64,000 bases of DNA. It comes from Nitratidesulfovibrio sp. SRB-5 (lineage in GTDB: Bacteria > Desulfobacterota > Desulfovibrionia > Desulfovibrionales > Desulfovibrionaceae). This document shows positions 55,149 through 64,000 of this stretch, piece by piece. The position numbers and the translations under genes were made by a program. Numbering within the stretch: position 1 is the stretch's first letter; each line of letters opens with the position of its first letter. The notes below the pieces were generated by a model. That model was not told the origin of the DNA. It did no database searches and worked only from the letters and a program-made list of their open reading frames with translations. The stretch covers positions 248,001 to 312,000 of the forward strand of contig NZ_JAIOTY010000001.1 in the NCBI RefSeq assembly GCF_019931275.1, written 5' to 3'.

Positions 55149-58100
55149 CTACCAGTTGAAGGTAGCCTTGAACGAACGGGCCAGCCCTTCCACGCCTTCC
55201 GCCAGCAGGGGCGCGCCCTGAGCGGTGACGGCAAGGACCGCGTCCGCCGTCACCTCGCCGATGCAGGCGCAGGCGGACCCGGCAAACCGCGCCTCGAAGG
55301 CGGCGGCGTTGCCCGGCTTCACGGTGACCAGCAGGCGGCTGGCCGATTCGGAGTACAGCAGTTCCGTGGCGGTCATGTCGCATACGGCGGGCACTGCGGC
55401 GATGTCGCAGCGGGCGCCCAGCCGACCGCCCACGGCCATTTCGGCCAGGGCAACGGCAAGGCCGCCGTCGGACAGGTCATGGCAGGCGGTAACCAGGCCC
55501 GCGTTGATGGCCCCGTACAGCGCGCGGTAGCGGGCCATGGCGGCCAGCGCGTCCACCTGTGGCACCTGAGCGCCCACGGTGTTCAGCTGGTCGGCGATTT
55601 CGCTGCCGCCCAGTTCGCGCAGGGTGTCGCCCAGCAGGTACACCTTGTCGCCGGGCTGCTTGAAGTCGGAGGTGACGGCCCGGTTCACGTCGTCCATGAC
55701 GCCCAGTACCGAGTACAGCACCGTGGGCGGGATGGATATCTTCACCCCGCCGCCGAAGTAGTCGTTCTTCATGGAGTCCTTGCCGGAAACGCAGGGCACC
55801 CCGTAGGCAAGGCAGAAGTGGGCCAGGGCCTGGTTGGCGCGCACCAGCTGGGCCAGCTTGTACTGGCCGTCGGGCGTCTTTTCCGACTGCACCGGGTCGC
55901 ACCAGCAGAAGTTGTCTGTGCCGGCCATGCGGTCGGGGTCGCCGCCCACGGCCACGGCATTGCGCACCGCCTCGTCGATGGCGTTGGCCATCATCCAGTA
56001 GGTGTCGTAGTCGCTGAACTTGGGGCAGATGCCGTGCGAAAGCACGATGCCCGCCTGGCTGTCCAGCAGGGGGCGCACCACGGCGGCGTCCGCCGGGCCG
56101 TCGCGCTTGACGCCCACCAGCGGCTTCACCACGCTGCCGCCCTTCACCTCGTGGTCGTACTGGCGGATCAGGTATTCCTTGCTGCAGATGTTCAGGCGGC
56201 CCAGCATGGCGTGCAGCAGCGGGCCCTGTTCGGCGGGGGCCGGGTTCAGCCTGCATTCGCATTCCGGGGCGAAGGACGGGCGTTCCCACACGGCGGAAAG
56301 TTGCATCTGGGGCACGCCGTCATGCAGAAAGTCCATGTCCAGACAAGCCACATGCTTGTCGCCGTAGACCACGTGGAAGCGGCCCGATTCGGTGAATTCG
56401 CCCAGCGGGGTGAGCTCCACGTCCATCTCTTTGGCCAGGGCCATGAAGGCGTCCAGCTTTTGCGGCGGCACGGCCAGGGTCATGCGTTCCTGCGCTTCCG
56501 ACAGCAGGATTTCCCACGGGCGCAGGCCGTCGTACTTCAGCGGCGCGCGCGAAAGGTCCAGGCGGCAGCCGCCGGTATCCTGGGCCATTTCGCCCACGGA
56601 CGAGGACAGGCCGCCCGCGCCGTTGTCGGTGATGGCGTTGTACAGGCCCATGTCGCGGGCGCGCATGATGCAGTCGTACATCTTGCGCTGGGTGATGGGG
56701 TCGCCGATCTGCACCGCCGTGGCCGGGGAGCCTTCGTGCAGTTCTTCGGACGAGAAGGTGGCGCCGTGGATGCCGTCCTTGCCGATGCGCCCGCCCGCCA
56801 TGACGATGACGTCGCCGGGCAGGGCCTTCTTGTACCAGCCGGGACGCCCGTGGATTTCCCGGGGCAGCATGCCCACGGTGCCGCAGTACACCAACGGCTT
56901 GCCGAGGTAGCGTTCGTCGAACACGATGGAGCCGTTGACGGTGGGGATGCCCGACTTGTTGCCGCCGTGCTCCACGCCTTCACGCACGCCTTCCATGACC
57001 CGGCGCGGGTGCAGCAGGCGGGGGGGCAATTCACCCTCGTGGAAGGGCGAGGCAAAGCAGAACACGTCGGTGTTGCACAGCAGTTCCGCGCCGAGGCCGG
57101 TGCCCATGGGGTCGCGGTTCACGCCCACGATGCCGGTCAGCGCGCCGCCGTAGGGGTCCAGCGCCGAGGGGCTGTTGTGGGTTTCCACCTTGATGCACAC
57201 GTCGTGGGTGTCGTTGAAGGCGATGACCCCGGCGTTGTCCTTGAACACCGAACGGCAGAAGTCGCGCTCGCCCAGGCGCTGGCGGATGGTCTTTGTGGAG
57301 CCCTGGATGTACGTCTTGTACAGGCTGTCCACCACCTCGCGGCGGCCCGTTTCGCGGTTCTCGTAGTCGATGCGGGCAGAAAATATCTTGTGCTTGCAGT
57401 GCTCGGACCAGGTCTGGGCCAGCACCTCGATTTCCGCGTCGGTGGGGTCGACGGGCAGGCCGAGGGTGGCGCGGTCGGCGCGCACGGCGGGGTCCGCGTA
57501 GTAGGCGCGGATGGCGTGCAGTTCTTCCAGGCTGAGGGCCAGGGTGTTCTCGCGGCTGAAGGCCAGCATGGCCGCATCGTCCATGGAGGACAGCGGGATT
57601 ATGGCCACCTCGTCGCTGGATGCCCCGGTCACCTGCGCGGCCTGCGGGACGAAGCCGGGTTCGGCGGCCCATTCGTCGCGGCTTTTCAGGGCAAAACGCT
57701 GGATAAGCTCGTTGGCCAGCAGGTCGCGGGCGATGTGCTCCATGTCCGCGCGGGACAGGGGCGTGTCCGCGGCGCAGGTCACGTGGAACTGGGCCGAGGT
57801 GTACACGGCGATGGAGCGGCGGTCGGCCCCCAGCACCAGGGCCAGGGTGTCGCGAGCGGTGCGGCCCTCGTTGTCGGTGACGCCGGGGCGAAAGCCCACT
57901 TCCAGCACCCAGTCCGCCGGGGCCGTGCCCTGCGGGGCGGGCAGCAGGTCCAGCGCGGCGTCCTGCAGCACGGGGTCGTGCAGCACGCCCTGGGCCACCA
58001 TGCTGGCCAGTGCGTCTTCGGAAAGGCCATCCACGGTGAACACCCTGACAAGGCGCACGGATTCAACGTTCAGGCCCAGCGAGGCCCGGATCTTGGCGGC

Positions 58101-58163
58101 GACGTTGCGGCCCACGGTATCGGTGACCTGCGGCCGAAGGCCAACTTCTATGCGCCGAAGCAT
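55149..58163 (-). CDS. purL: Phosphoribosylformylglycinamidine synthase, PurL with N-terminal PurS-like region
   Basis: Converts FGAR to FGAM with ATP and glutamine-derived ammonia in purine synthesis. It is 1004 residues. The N-terminal 180 residues contain two PurS-like ferredoxin folds (LRRIEVGLRPQVTDTVG and WVLEVGFRPGVTDNEG). The two PurM-like halves follow, with TWSEHCKHK (catalytic His), KVETHNSPSALDPYGG, NGAGGLSSSVGEM and VSGKDSMKND. It lacks the C-terminal glutaminase domain of E. coli PurL (1295 residues), so a separate PurQ must exist elsewhere. Confidence 0.95.
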   Translation of the reverse strand: MLRRIEVGLRPQVTDTVGRNVAAKIRASLGLNVESVRLVRVFTVDGLSEDALASMVAQGVLHDPVLQDAALDLLPAPQGTAPADWVLEVGFRPGVTDNEGRTARDTLALVLGADRRSIAVYTSAQFHVTCAADTPLSRADMEHIARDLLANELIQRFALKSRDEWAAEPGFVPQAAQVTGASSDEVAIIPLSSMDDAAMLAFSRENTLALSLEELHAIRAYYADPAVRADRATLGLPVDPTDAEIEVLAQTWSEHCKHKIFSARIDYENRETGRREVVDSLYKTYIQGSTKTIRQRLGERDFCRSVFKDNAGVIAFNDTHDVCIKVETHNSPSALDPYGGALTGIVGVNRDPMGTGLGAELLCNTDVFCFASPFHEGELPPRLLHPRRVMEGVREGVEHGGNKSGIPTVNGSIVFDERYLGKPLVYCGTVGMLPREIHGRPGWYKKALPGDVIVMAGGRIGKDGIHGATFSSEELHEGSPATAVQIGDPITQRKMYDCIMRARDMGLYNAITDNGAGGLSSSVGEMAQDTGGCRLDLSRAPLKYDGLRPWEILLSEAQERMTLAVPPQKLDAFMALAKEMDVELTPLGEFTESGRFHVVYGDKHVACLDMDFLHDGVPQMQLSAVWERPSFAPECECRLNPAPAEQGPLLHAMLGRLNICSKEYLIRQYDHEVKGGSVVKPLVGVKRDGPADAAVVRPLLDSQAGIVLSHGICPKFSDYDTYWMMANAIDEAVRNAVAVGGDPDRMAGTDNFCWCDPVQSEKTPDGQYKLAQLVRANQALAHFCLAYGVPCVSGKDSMKNDYFGGGVKISIPPTVLYSVLGVMDDVNRAVTSDFKQPGDKVYLLGDTLRELGGSEIADQLNTVGAQVPQVDALAAMARYRALYGAINAGLVTACHDLSDGGLAVALAEMAVGGRLGARCDIAAVPAVCDMTATELLYSESASRLLVTVKPGNAAAFEARFAGSACACIGEVTADAVLAVTAQGAPLLAEGVEGLARSFKATFNW

Positions 58164-58342
58164 GACTGACTCCTGAGGGTGTTTTGGGGTGCGAGCGGTT
58201 GGCTCTCCATAAAGGCAAACGCCGCGCTTTGCAAATACGTGAAGGGGGTGGGCGGCGGGGCTGGCGGAGCGGGGGGAGGGAAGGTAGCAGCTTGATTGAA
58301 GGCGTTTTCTACGGAAAATCTCCAGTACGTTCGGAGACGCTC

Positions 58343-58582
58343 GATTTCGTTATGCCTCCGGCGGGCAGGGGGCCGCTGAGCGGCAGCCCCCTGCACCCCC
58401 GCGCTCCAGGGGGGCTTCGCCACAGCTCTGCTATTTTCATCCGTAAGACTCGCGCTTCGCGCTCGCCTAACGGCAGAAGTCCTGGACCCCCGGCGTTTCT
58501 TGCGCCGCATTCCTAATGCCGGGCAGCTTCCCTTCGGCGCAAGGCGCCTTCGGGTGATCTGCCCGGCTGAATGCGCATGCGC
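58343..58582 (+). repeat. Dispersed intergenic repeat, family A, copy 2
   Basis: Matches 23281-23512 block by block: GATTTCGTTAT, a variable GC hairpin (here GCAGGGGGC/GCCCCCTGC, 58365-58394), CATCCGTAAGACTCGCGC...CTAACGGC, and GCCGGGCAGCTTCCCTTC to GGGTGATCTGCCCGG, the last two forming an 8-base stem. It fills the middle of the 581-base gap between purL and pstB. No gene was recognised in that gap. Confidence 0.85.
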
Positions 58583-58744
58583 ACGCGGCTCCTGCAGTTT
58601 TGGCGGTAGCGGCCTTTGTCGCGCTGGTCGTGAGCACTTCAGCGCCATTCTCATGGGGATCAGGCGTGTGCACGGTTGGCCGCAGCGCGCCGCAGGCCAT
58701 GACGTGGCAGAAAATCAAAACCGGAGCAATGTTCCCATGGGGGG

Positions 58745-59611
58745 CTACAGCAACGCCTGCATCAGGGCTTCGCGGCCCGCGTCGCCGCCAAGGTCGGCGG
58801 GGGTGAATTCCCGCTGCGGCCTGCCGTCGGCGAATATGACCACCCGGTCGGCCAGGCGCATGGTCTGGCCCAGGCTGTGCGACACCATCAGCACCGGGCG
58901 GTCGGTCGCCAGGCGGCGCACCAGTTGTTCCACGTCGCGGGTGGTGGCCGCGTCCAGCGAGGCGGTGGGCTCGTCCAGCAGCAGCACGTCCGGTTGCAGG
59001 ATCAGCATGCGGGCCAGACACAGCCGCTGCTGTTGCCCGCCGGAAAGCTGCGCGGCGGGGCGGTCCAGCCGCTGGCGCACGTCGTCCCACAGGCCCACGT
59101 CGGCCAGCACGGCCTGCATGCGGGCCGGGGCGTCGGGCAGTGGCCCGCGCACCAGTTCCAGCGGCAGCAGCAGGTTGCGGCGGACGCTCATGGGCAGCAC
59201 GTTGGGCGTCTGGAACACCATGCCCACCCGGCGGCGCAGTTCGGTCAGGGCCGGGCCGTCAGGCCCCAGTACGTCGCACGGACCGTCAGGCCCCAGTACG
59301 TCGCACGGACCGTCAGGCCCCGGCACGTCGCACGGGGTGCCGGGGGTGCCGTCCGCATGCCGCCCACCATGGGGGCCGCCGGGGTACAGCAGGATGGAGC
59401 CGGTAGTCTCGCAGCCGGGAAAGCATTCGTTCAGGCGGTTCAGGGCGCGCAGGAAGGTGGTCTTGCCCGAGCCGGAGCGGCCCAGCAGCACGGTGACCCC
59501 GGCGCGGGGCAGGTCCAGCGAGGCGTCTTCCACCGCCGGGCGGCCATGGAAGGACACGCGCAACCCGGTGACCCGCAGGCTCGGCTCGGGATCGCGTATG
59601 TTCAGTTCCAT
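58745..59611 (-). CDS. pstB: Phosphate ABC transporter ATP-binding protein PstB
   Basis: A 288-residue ATPase with Walker A GRSGSGKTT, RRRVGMVFQTPNVLPMS Q-loop, signature LSGGQQQRLCLARML, Walker B VLLLDEPTASLD and VSHSLGQ switch. The start at 59611 has GGGGGAGGAT directly upstream. Between Walker A and the Q-loop lie three near-identical 27-base units coding GPDGPCDVL. It is the last gene of pstSCAB; there is no phoU following in view. Confidence 0.9.
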   Translation of the reverse strand: MELNIRDPEPSLRVTGLRVSFHGRPAVEDASLDLPRAGVTVLLGRSGSGKTTFLRALNRLNECFPGCETTGSILLYPGGPHGGRHADGTPGTPCDVPGPDGPCDVLGPDGPCDVLGPDGPALTELRRRVGMVFQTPNVLPMSVRRNLLLPLELVRGPLPDAPARMQAVLADVGLWDDVRQRLDRPAAQLSGGQQQRLCLARMLILQPDVLLLDEPTASLDAATTRDVEQLVRRLATDRPVLMVSHSLGQTMRLADRVVIFADGRPQREFTPADLGGDAGREALMQALL

Positions 59612-60558
59612 GCATCCTCCCCCTTGTGGCGGCGCGCCATCACCCGCTGCAAGGCCCCGGCACCCAGCATCATGGAGCCGGAAAGGACCAGCAGCACCAG
59701 CGCCGCGCCAAAGCCGCGCGCCAGTTCGTCCTCGGTCTGGTACTGGGCGGCGGTGTAGTAGATGGTGAAGGGCAGGGCCTCGAACTTGGCCAGCAGCCCG
59801 GCGGGCAGCCCGGCGTTGGCCACCACCCCGGTGAGCAGGATAACCGCCGTGTCTTCCGCAGCGCGGCCCATGGCCAGCATGACCCCGCCCAGAATGCCGC
59901 GTCCGGCCTCCGGCAGCAACACCCGGAACACGGTCTGCTCGCGGGTCAGCCCCAGGGCCGCCCCGGTCAGCCGCAAGCCGTGGGGCAGCGATTCCAGCGC
60001 GGCGCGGGTGGACACCACCAGCGGGGGCAGCACCAGCAGGGCCAGGCACCCCGCCGCCAGCAGCAGGCAGGTGTTGGCCTGCGGCACGAAGGTGCGGCGC
60101 AGCACGAGGATGAGCGTGAACCCGAACAACCCCATGACGATGGACGGCACCCCGGCCAGCAGTTCCACGGCCAGCCCCAGGTGGCGGCGGGCGCGCGGGC
60201 CCGCGTATTCGGCAAGGTAGATGCCGCAGCCCACGCCCGGCCCCAGCACCAGCAGGGTGGCCAGCCCCACAAGGTACAGGCTGCCCGCGCAGGCGGGCCA
60301 TATGCCGTCCCACACCGGGCGCAGCCCGGCCATGGCCAGCAGGGGCGGCGCATCGCCGAAGAACAGCGCGCGGCCCAGTGTGGGCACCCCGCGCCACAGC
60401 AGGTAGCCGCAGCCGACGGCGGCCACGGCGGCCACCAGTAGCGCGGCCAGCCAGGCCGCGACGGTGAGGGCATGTTCGCGGGTGCGGGGCCGGGCACCGG
60501 GCGGGATGCGCCGGTCCGGCAGATGCCGGGGCTCTGGCGAGATCGGGCGTCCGGTCAT
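59602..60558 (-). CDS. pstA: Phosphate ABC transporter permease PstA
   Basis: A 318-residue inner-membrane permease with six hydrophobic helices. Family motifs are YLAEYAGP, AGVPSIVMGLFGF, ALESLPHGLRLTGAALGLTR (the coupling region) and GRAAEDTAVILLTG. Its stop overlaps the pstB start by ten bases and its start overlaps the pstC stop as ATGA, so the genes are translationally coupled. Confidence 0.93.
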   Translation of the reverse strand: MTGRPISPEPRHLPDRRIPPGARPRTREHALTVAAWLAALLVAAVAAVGCGYLLWRGVPTLGRALFFGDAPPLLAMAGLRPVWDGIWPACAGSLYLVGLATLLVLGPGVGCGIYLAEYAGPRARRHLGLAVELLAGVPSIVMGLFGFTLILVLRRTFVPQANTCLLLAAGCLALLVLPPLVVSTRAALESLPHGLRLTGAALGLTREQTVFRVLLPEAGRGILGGVMLAMGRAAEDTAVILLTGVVANAGLPAGLLAKFEALPFTIYYTAAQYQTEDELARGFGAALVLLVLSGSMMLGAGALQRVMARRHKGEDAWN

Positions 60559-61529
60559 GGCCGCCACTCCGCGTCGGAAAGGGATTCCTGCCCCGTGCCG
60601 CGCAGGCGGCGCACGGCCAGGCTGACGCCCGCGCTCACCGCCAGCAGCAGGATGCCCGCCGCGAACAGCGAATGGTAGGCGGTGCTGCCCGCATCGGTGG
60701 ACATGACCAGTGCCATGTGCGCGGTAAGGGTGCGCAGGGCGTCGAAGGGCGATGCGGGCACGCCGGGCGCGTTGCCCGCCAGCATCAGCGGAATCAGCGT
60801 GTCGCCCACGGCCCGGCCAAAGCCGAACACCCCCGCCGTGATCAGCCAGCGCCGCGCCCCCGGCAGCATGACGTGGGCAAATACCTGCGCGGGCGAAAGG
60901 CCCAGCGCCGCGCCGGTAAGCCGCAACGACCGCCCCTGTTCCCGCAGGGCGGCATCCATGATCACCACCATGGTGGGCAGCACCAGCAGGGCCAGCACCA
61001 GCGCGGCGGACAGCCAGCACAGGCCGGACCCCTGTCCCGCCTGCCGCACCAGCGGCACCAGCAGGAACACCGAGACGAATCCGTAGACCACCGTGGGCAC
61101 AGCCGCCATGCCGTGCACCAGTTGGCGCAGGGCGCGGGCGGGCCGGGCGGGGCCAAGCCCGTGCATCCAGCCGCACAGGCAAAGGGCCAGCGGCCAGCCC
61201 AGCAGCAGGGCCGAACAGGCCAGCAGCACCGAGCCGCAGACCATGGGCAGGATGCCGAACTGCCCGGCGGCGGGCAGCCAGCGCCAGGACAGCACCGCAA
61301 GGCCCTGCCCGCTCAGCAGCACGGGCAGGGCATACACGGTGACGAAACCGAACACGGCGGCAATGCCCAGCACCGTGATGGCGGCGGCGCACCGCAGCGC
61401 CGGGGGCGCGCTTGCGTCATGCCCTGCCGGAACCGACGGGCGGGCCGGGCCGGTCAGGCGGGCCGGGCGGGCCGGGCGGTTTGGACAGGACGGGCGGGAT
61501 GGGCCTTGCACGGCGGGGTTCTGCTTCAC
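60555..61529 (-). CDS. pstC: Phosphate ABC transporter permease PstC
   Basis: A 324-residue inner-membrane permease. A Pro/Arg-rich leader of about 45 residues precedes six hydrophobic helices. Diagnostic segments are AAVPTVVYGFVSVFLLVP, LRLTGAALGLSPAQVF and GFGRAVGDTLIPLMLAGN. The start at 61529 lies only five bases after the pstS stop; a later start cannot be excluded because the leader is repetitive. Confidence 0.92.
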   Translation of the reverse strand: MKQNPAVQGPSRPSCPNRPARPARLTGPARPSVPAGHDASAPPALRCAAAITVLGIAAVFGFVTVYALPVLLSGQGLAVLSWRWLPAAGQFGILPMVCGSVLLACSALLLGWPLALCLCGWMHGLGPARPARALRQLVHGMAAVPTVVYGFVSVFLLVPLVRQAGQGSGLCWLSAALVLALLVLPTMVVIMDAALREQGRSLRLTGAALGLSPAQVFAHVMLPGARRWLITAGVFGFGRAVGDTLIPLMLAGNAPGVPASPFDALRTLTAHMALVMSTDAGSTAYHSLFAAGILLLAVSAGVSLAVRRLRGTGQESLSDAEWRP

Positions 61530-61534
61530 GGAAC

Positions 61535-62377
61535 CTAGCGGTCGAGAGGGATGTAGCCGCTGGCCTTGGTGATCTCCTGCCCTTCGGGGCTGAAGATGTA
61601 GTCGATGAAGGCCTTGGCCAGGCCCTGCGGCGCGCCCTTGGTGTTCATGTACAGCTTGCGGGTGACGGTGTACGCGCCGCTGGCGGCGTTTTCCTGCGTG
61701 GGCACCATGCCGTCGAAGTGCAGGCCCTTGATGCTTTCGCCCAGGTGGCCGATGCCCACGTAGCCGATGGCGTTGGGGTCCTGGGCGATGGCGGTCTTCA
61801 TGGCGCCGTTGGAGTTCACCACGTTGGCCGTGGCGGCTTGCGGACCCTTCTTCAGGGCCTTTTCCACGAACACCTCGCGGGTGCCGCTGCCGTCCTCGCG
61901 GGTGTACAGGGTGATGGGGGCATCCTTGCCGCCCACGTCCTTCCAGTTGGCGACGGTGCCCGCGAAGATGTCGGCCACCTGCTTGCCGGTCAGGCCGTTG
62001 ACGGGGTTGGCCGGGCTGACCACCACGGCCACGCCGTCGATGGCGAAGGGAAAGGACACCAGGCCGTACTTCTGCACTTCTGCCTCGGTGAGCGGGCGAC
62101 CGGTATTGCCGATGGCCACCAGCCCTTCACCCACCTGCTGCACGCCCACGCCGGAACCGCCGCCCGCCACCGAGATGCGCAGGGCCGGGTTCACGGTCAT
62201 GATGCGTTTGGCGGCTTCCTTCATGACCGGGATGTGCGCGGTGCCCCCGGCGATGTCGAGGGAACCGGTGAGGCCGGATTGGGGCGCGAAGGCATCCAGC
62301 GGCGCGGCGGTGGCGGCGGTGGCAAGGCCAAGAGCCAGAACCACGACCAGGGACAGAACGGCACGAAGACGGCGCAT
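61535..62377 (-). CDS. pstS: Phosphate-binding periplasmic protein PstS
   Basis: A 280-residue protein with a signal peptide (VLSLVVVLALGLATAATA). Phosphate-contact motifs are ISVAGGGSGVGVQQV, GNTGRPL and TREDGSGTREVFVEKAL. AGGAGGG precedes the ATG at 62377. It heads the pstSCAB operon. No clear PhoB box was seen upstream. Confidence 0.94.
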   Translation of the reverse strand: MRRLRAVLSLVVVLALGLATAATAAPLDAFAPQSGLTGSLDIAGGTAHIPVMKEAAKRIMTVNPALRISVAGGGSGVGVQQVGEGLVAIGNTGRPLTEAEVQKYGLVSFPFAIDGVAVVVSPANPVNGLTGKQVADIFAGTVANWKDVGGKDAPITLYTREDGSGTREVFVEKALKKGPQAATANVVNSNGAMKTAIAQDPNAIGYVGIGHLGESIKGLHFDGMVPTQENAASGAYTVTRKLYMNTKGAPQGLAKAFIDYIFSPEGQEITKASGYIPLDR

Positions 62378-62470
62378 ACACCCTCCTTGCGGTGATCGGG
62401 ATGAAATGATGTGTGAGCGGATGCTAACAGCGTCGGGAGGTTACGTGAAATAGGCTGTTTGAATGAAGCA

Positions 62471-62507
62471 AGGCCGCATGCATAGATTCTGTCTATGCAT
62501 GCGGCCT
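62471..62507. terminator. Perfect 16-bp hairpin between pstS and the GGDEF gene
   Basis: AGGCCGCATGCATAGA (62471-62486) and its reverse complement (62492-62507) with a 5-base loop, 37 bases after the GGDEF stop. It probably terminates the GGDEF transcript before pstS, though no T-run follows. Confidence 0.7.
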
Positions 62508-62543
62508 GAAATGGTCGCGGGGGGCGTTGGTGATGTGCGCGCC

Positions 62544-64000
62544 CTACTCGGCCCAGCGCACCTTTACCCCTTCCAGCTTCTTGGCGGCATAACTGGCCCT
62601 GTCCGCCCGCTGGACCAGGTTTTCGCCCGTGTCCGCCGGCGCCAGCAGGGCCAGGCCCATGCTCAGGTCCACGGCGCCCTTGCAGCTGGTCACCACGCCT
62701 TCGCGGATGCGCCGGGCAAGGCCTTCCATGATCTCGGGGGTCACCTCGGTGACCACCACGGCAAATTCGTCGCCGCCGTAGCGGCAGGGAAAGTCCATTC
62801 CCTTGCGCACCACCGCGCTGATGCCCGCCGCCACCCGGCGCAGCACGGTATCGCCCGCCTGATGGCCATAGGTGTCGTTGATGGCCTTGAATCGGTCAAG
62901 GTCGAAGAAGATCAGCCCCAACTGGCGGTTGGTGCGACGGCTGCGCTCCATTTCGCGTTCCAGGATCATGTGGAACTGCGAATGGTTGAACAGCCCGGTC
63001 AGGCCGTCGTACATGGCCTGCTGCTTCACCTTTTCCTCCAGGCGGCGGATGCTGGTCAGGTCGCGCCCCACCACCAGGAAGGCCGGACCCTCGTGCTCGC
63101 GCGAGTCCAGCGCGGAAAAGACCAGTTCGAACAGGCCCATGCTGCCGTCGCCCAGCTCCAGTACCGCCTCCACCGGGGCAGCCGGTGACGAGCCGGACAG
63201 GTAGGCCGCGTCCCAGGTATCGGTAAAGGTGGCCGAGGGGCGCGACGAGGCGAACAGGTTCTTGCCCCGCAACCCGGCGCAGCGGCGCGAGGCCCACGAT
63301 ATCTGCCCCGTGCGGTCCACGGTGAGCACGATTTCCTGCATGGAATCCAGCAGCCGCTCCAGAAAGTCGCGCTGGCGCAGGCTCTGCACGTCCACGTCGG
63401 AGATTTCCGTCACGTCCTCGATGAGCAGCAGCACGTCATCGTGCGAGGCATCGCGGCGGCGGTGCAGCGAAACGTAGGCGCAGGGCGCGCCCATGCGCTG
63501 GCCCGCCGCGTCGGTGGGGCAGAACAGGCGGCTGATGAACGAAGGGCCGCCGTCGTCGGTGAAGGCCTGCCACTCCGGGCCGAAGTCCAGCCCCAGCGAT
63601 TCGGACAGCAGGGGTCGCACTGGCGTGCGGGGGGCCAGGTCGTCGCGGCCCACGTAGTCCAGGAAGCGGCGGTTGGTTTCCACCACCAGCCCTTCGCGGT
63701 CCAGACGGGCCACGCCCAGGGGCAGGGCGTCCAGGGTGTCGGCCTTGGCCTCCAGCACGGCCTGCTGGTGATAGTAATTCTCCAGCGCCATGGCCATGAA
63801 GTGGCAGTACACCAGCAGGGCCGACTTGCGGGCCGGGGCCAGGGCGTCCTTGGGCAGGCGCAACTGGCCCCAGTCGGTGCCCGAGGCGGACAGAGGCACC
63901 CGTTCCTGGCCGGTCTGCCAGGGCAGCCGCGCGAAGGGGGCGGGGCCGGACTGCCGGGGCGTCGGGGTGGTCTCGTCGCCGCTGAATAGCAGGTACTCTT
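62544..64000 (-). CDS. PAS-GGDEF diguanylate cyclase (5' partial)
   Basis: The frame stays open to the window edge and the added residues (SGDETTPTPRQSGPAP) look like real protein, so the start lies outside; the GTG at 63899 is an unlikely internal start. Counting from there, a PAS region covers about 50-170, a second PAS about 180-290, and a GGDEF domain about 295-451. The signature is intact (RYGGDEFAVVV), with FDLDRFKAINDTYGHQAGD, so cyclase activity is expected. The inhibitory RxxD site is not clear. No membrane segment is seen in the visible part. Confidence 0.9.
   Translation of the reverse strand, partial: EYLLFSGDETTPTPRQSGPAPFARLPWQTGQERVPLSASGTDWGQLRLPKDALAPARKSALLVYCHFMAMALENYYHQQAVLEAKADTLDALPLGVARLDREGLVVETNRRFLDYVGRDDLAPRTPVRPLLSESLGLDFGPEWQAFTDDGGPSFISRLFCPTDAAGQRMGAPCAYVSLHRRRDASHDDVLLLIEDVTEISDVDVQSLRQRDFLERLLDSMQEIVLTVDRTGQISWASRRCAGLRGKNLFASSRPSATFTDTWDAAYLSGSSPAAPVEAVLELGDGSMGLFELVFSALDSREHEGPAFLVVGRDLTSIRRLEEKVKQQAMYDGLTGLFNHSQFHMILEREMERSRRTNRQLGLIFFDLDRFKAINDTYGHQAGDTVLRRVAAGISAVVRKGMDFPCRYGGDEFAVVVTEVTPEIMEGLARRIREGVVTSCKGAVDLSMGLALLAPADTGENLVQRADRASYAAKKLEGVKVRWAE

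Noticed and set aside
52200-58169. Frame of nearly 2000 codons on the plus strand opposite the second kinase and purL
   Set aside because: It spans two real genes and the gap between them and reads as His/Gly/Val-rich sequence, the signature of an antisense shadow in high-GC DNA.
62378-62470. PhoB box upstream of pstS
   Set aside because: No pair of CTGTCA-like repeats with 11-base spacing was found.

Overview
The window is high-GC DNA (roughly two thirds G+C) from an anaerobic, sulfate-reducing deltaproteobacterium of the Desulfovibrio / Nitratidesulfovibrio group. The evidence is the gene set: a heme-c chemoreceptor of the DcrA type next to desulfoferrodoxin, rubredoxin and rubredoxin:oxygen oxidoreductase; a Wolinella-type fumarate reductase with a two-subunit class I fumarase; and a molybdate operon facing a TunR-type integrase/TOBE regulator. 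No phage, insertion sequence, CRISPR array or rRNA was seen.

Layout. 1-8.5 kb: ChaN/PDZ lipoprotein (5' end outside the window), orphan HicB-like protein, mutM, comEC, murA. 8.7 kb: tRNA-His with clear promoter and terminator. 9-15 kb: hybrid histidine kinase and murJ. 15-19 kb: PAS-GGDEF-EAL protein, bacteriohemerythrin, exonuclease III, a 62-residue protein. 19.9-25.7 kb: frdCAB and fumarase alpha and beta. 25.7-26.8 kb: one AT-rich foreign-looking gene. 26.8-32.6 kb: LOR/SDH (TIGR00300) protein, FlxA-like protein, LysR regulator and divergent amino-acid transporter. 32.7-37.7 kb: molybdopterin oxidoreductase operon (TorD-like chaperone, catalytic, Fe-S and membrane subunits, secreted protein). 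38-40.4 kb: cydAB. 41-46.1 kb: modA with a TrmO-like protein, tunR, modBC. 46.5-51.2 kb: roo, rub, rbo and dcrA. 51.5-58.2 kb: second hybrid kinase and purL. 58.7-62.4 kb: pstSCAB. 62.5-64 kb: GGDEF protein (5' end outside).

How the genes fit together. Much of the window serves anaerobic respiration and survival of oxygen: fumarate reductase and fumarase, a Mo/W enzyme with the transporter and regulator that supply its metal, cytochrome bd oxidase, hemerythrin, superoxide reductase, rubredoxin, the flavodiiron oxygen reductase, and a heme-containing receptor that can steer cells by oxygen or redox state. The rest is housekeeping (murA, murJ, mutM, xth, purL, pst) and signalling.

The most unusual material lies between and inside the genes. 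Two dispersed intergenic repeat families are each present twice. One (46379-46523 and 55010-55140) folds into a long three-helix hairpin in which the two copies show compensatory base changes while the unpaired bases are conserved, and both copies lie just after a stop codon in the same orientation relative to the gene. Five exact-period 17-bp repeats precede rbo. Many conserved proteins carry in-frame tandem-repeat insertions, in MutM, PstB, MurJ, ComEC, ModC, the TorD-like protein and the kinases.
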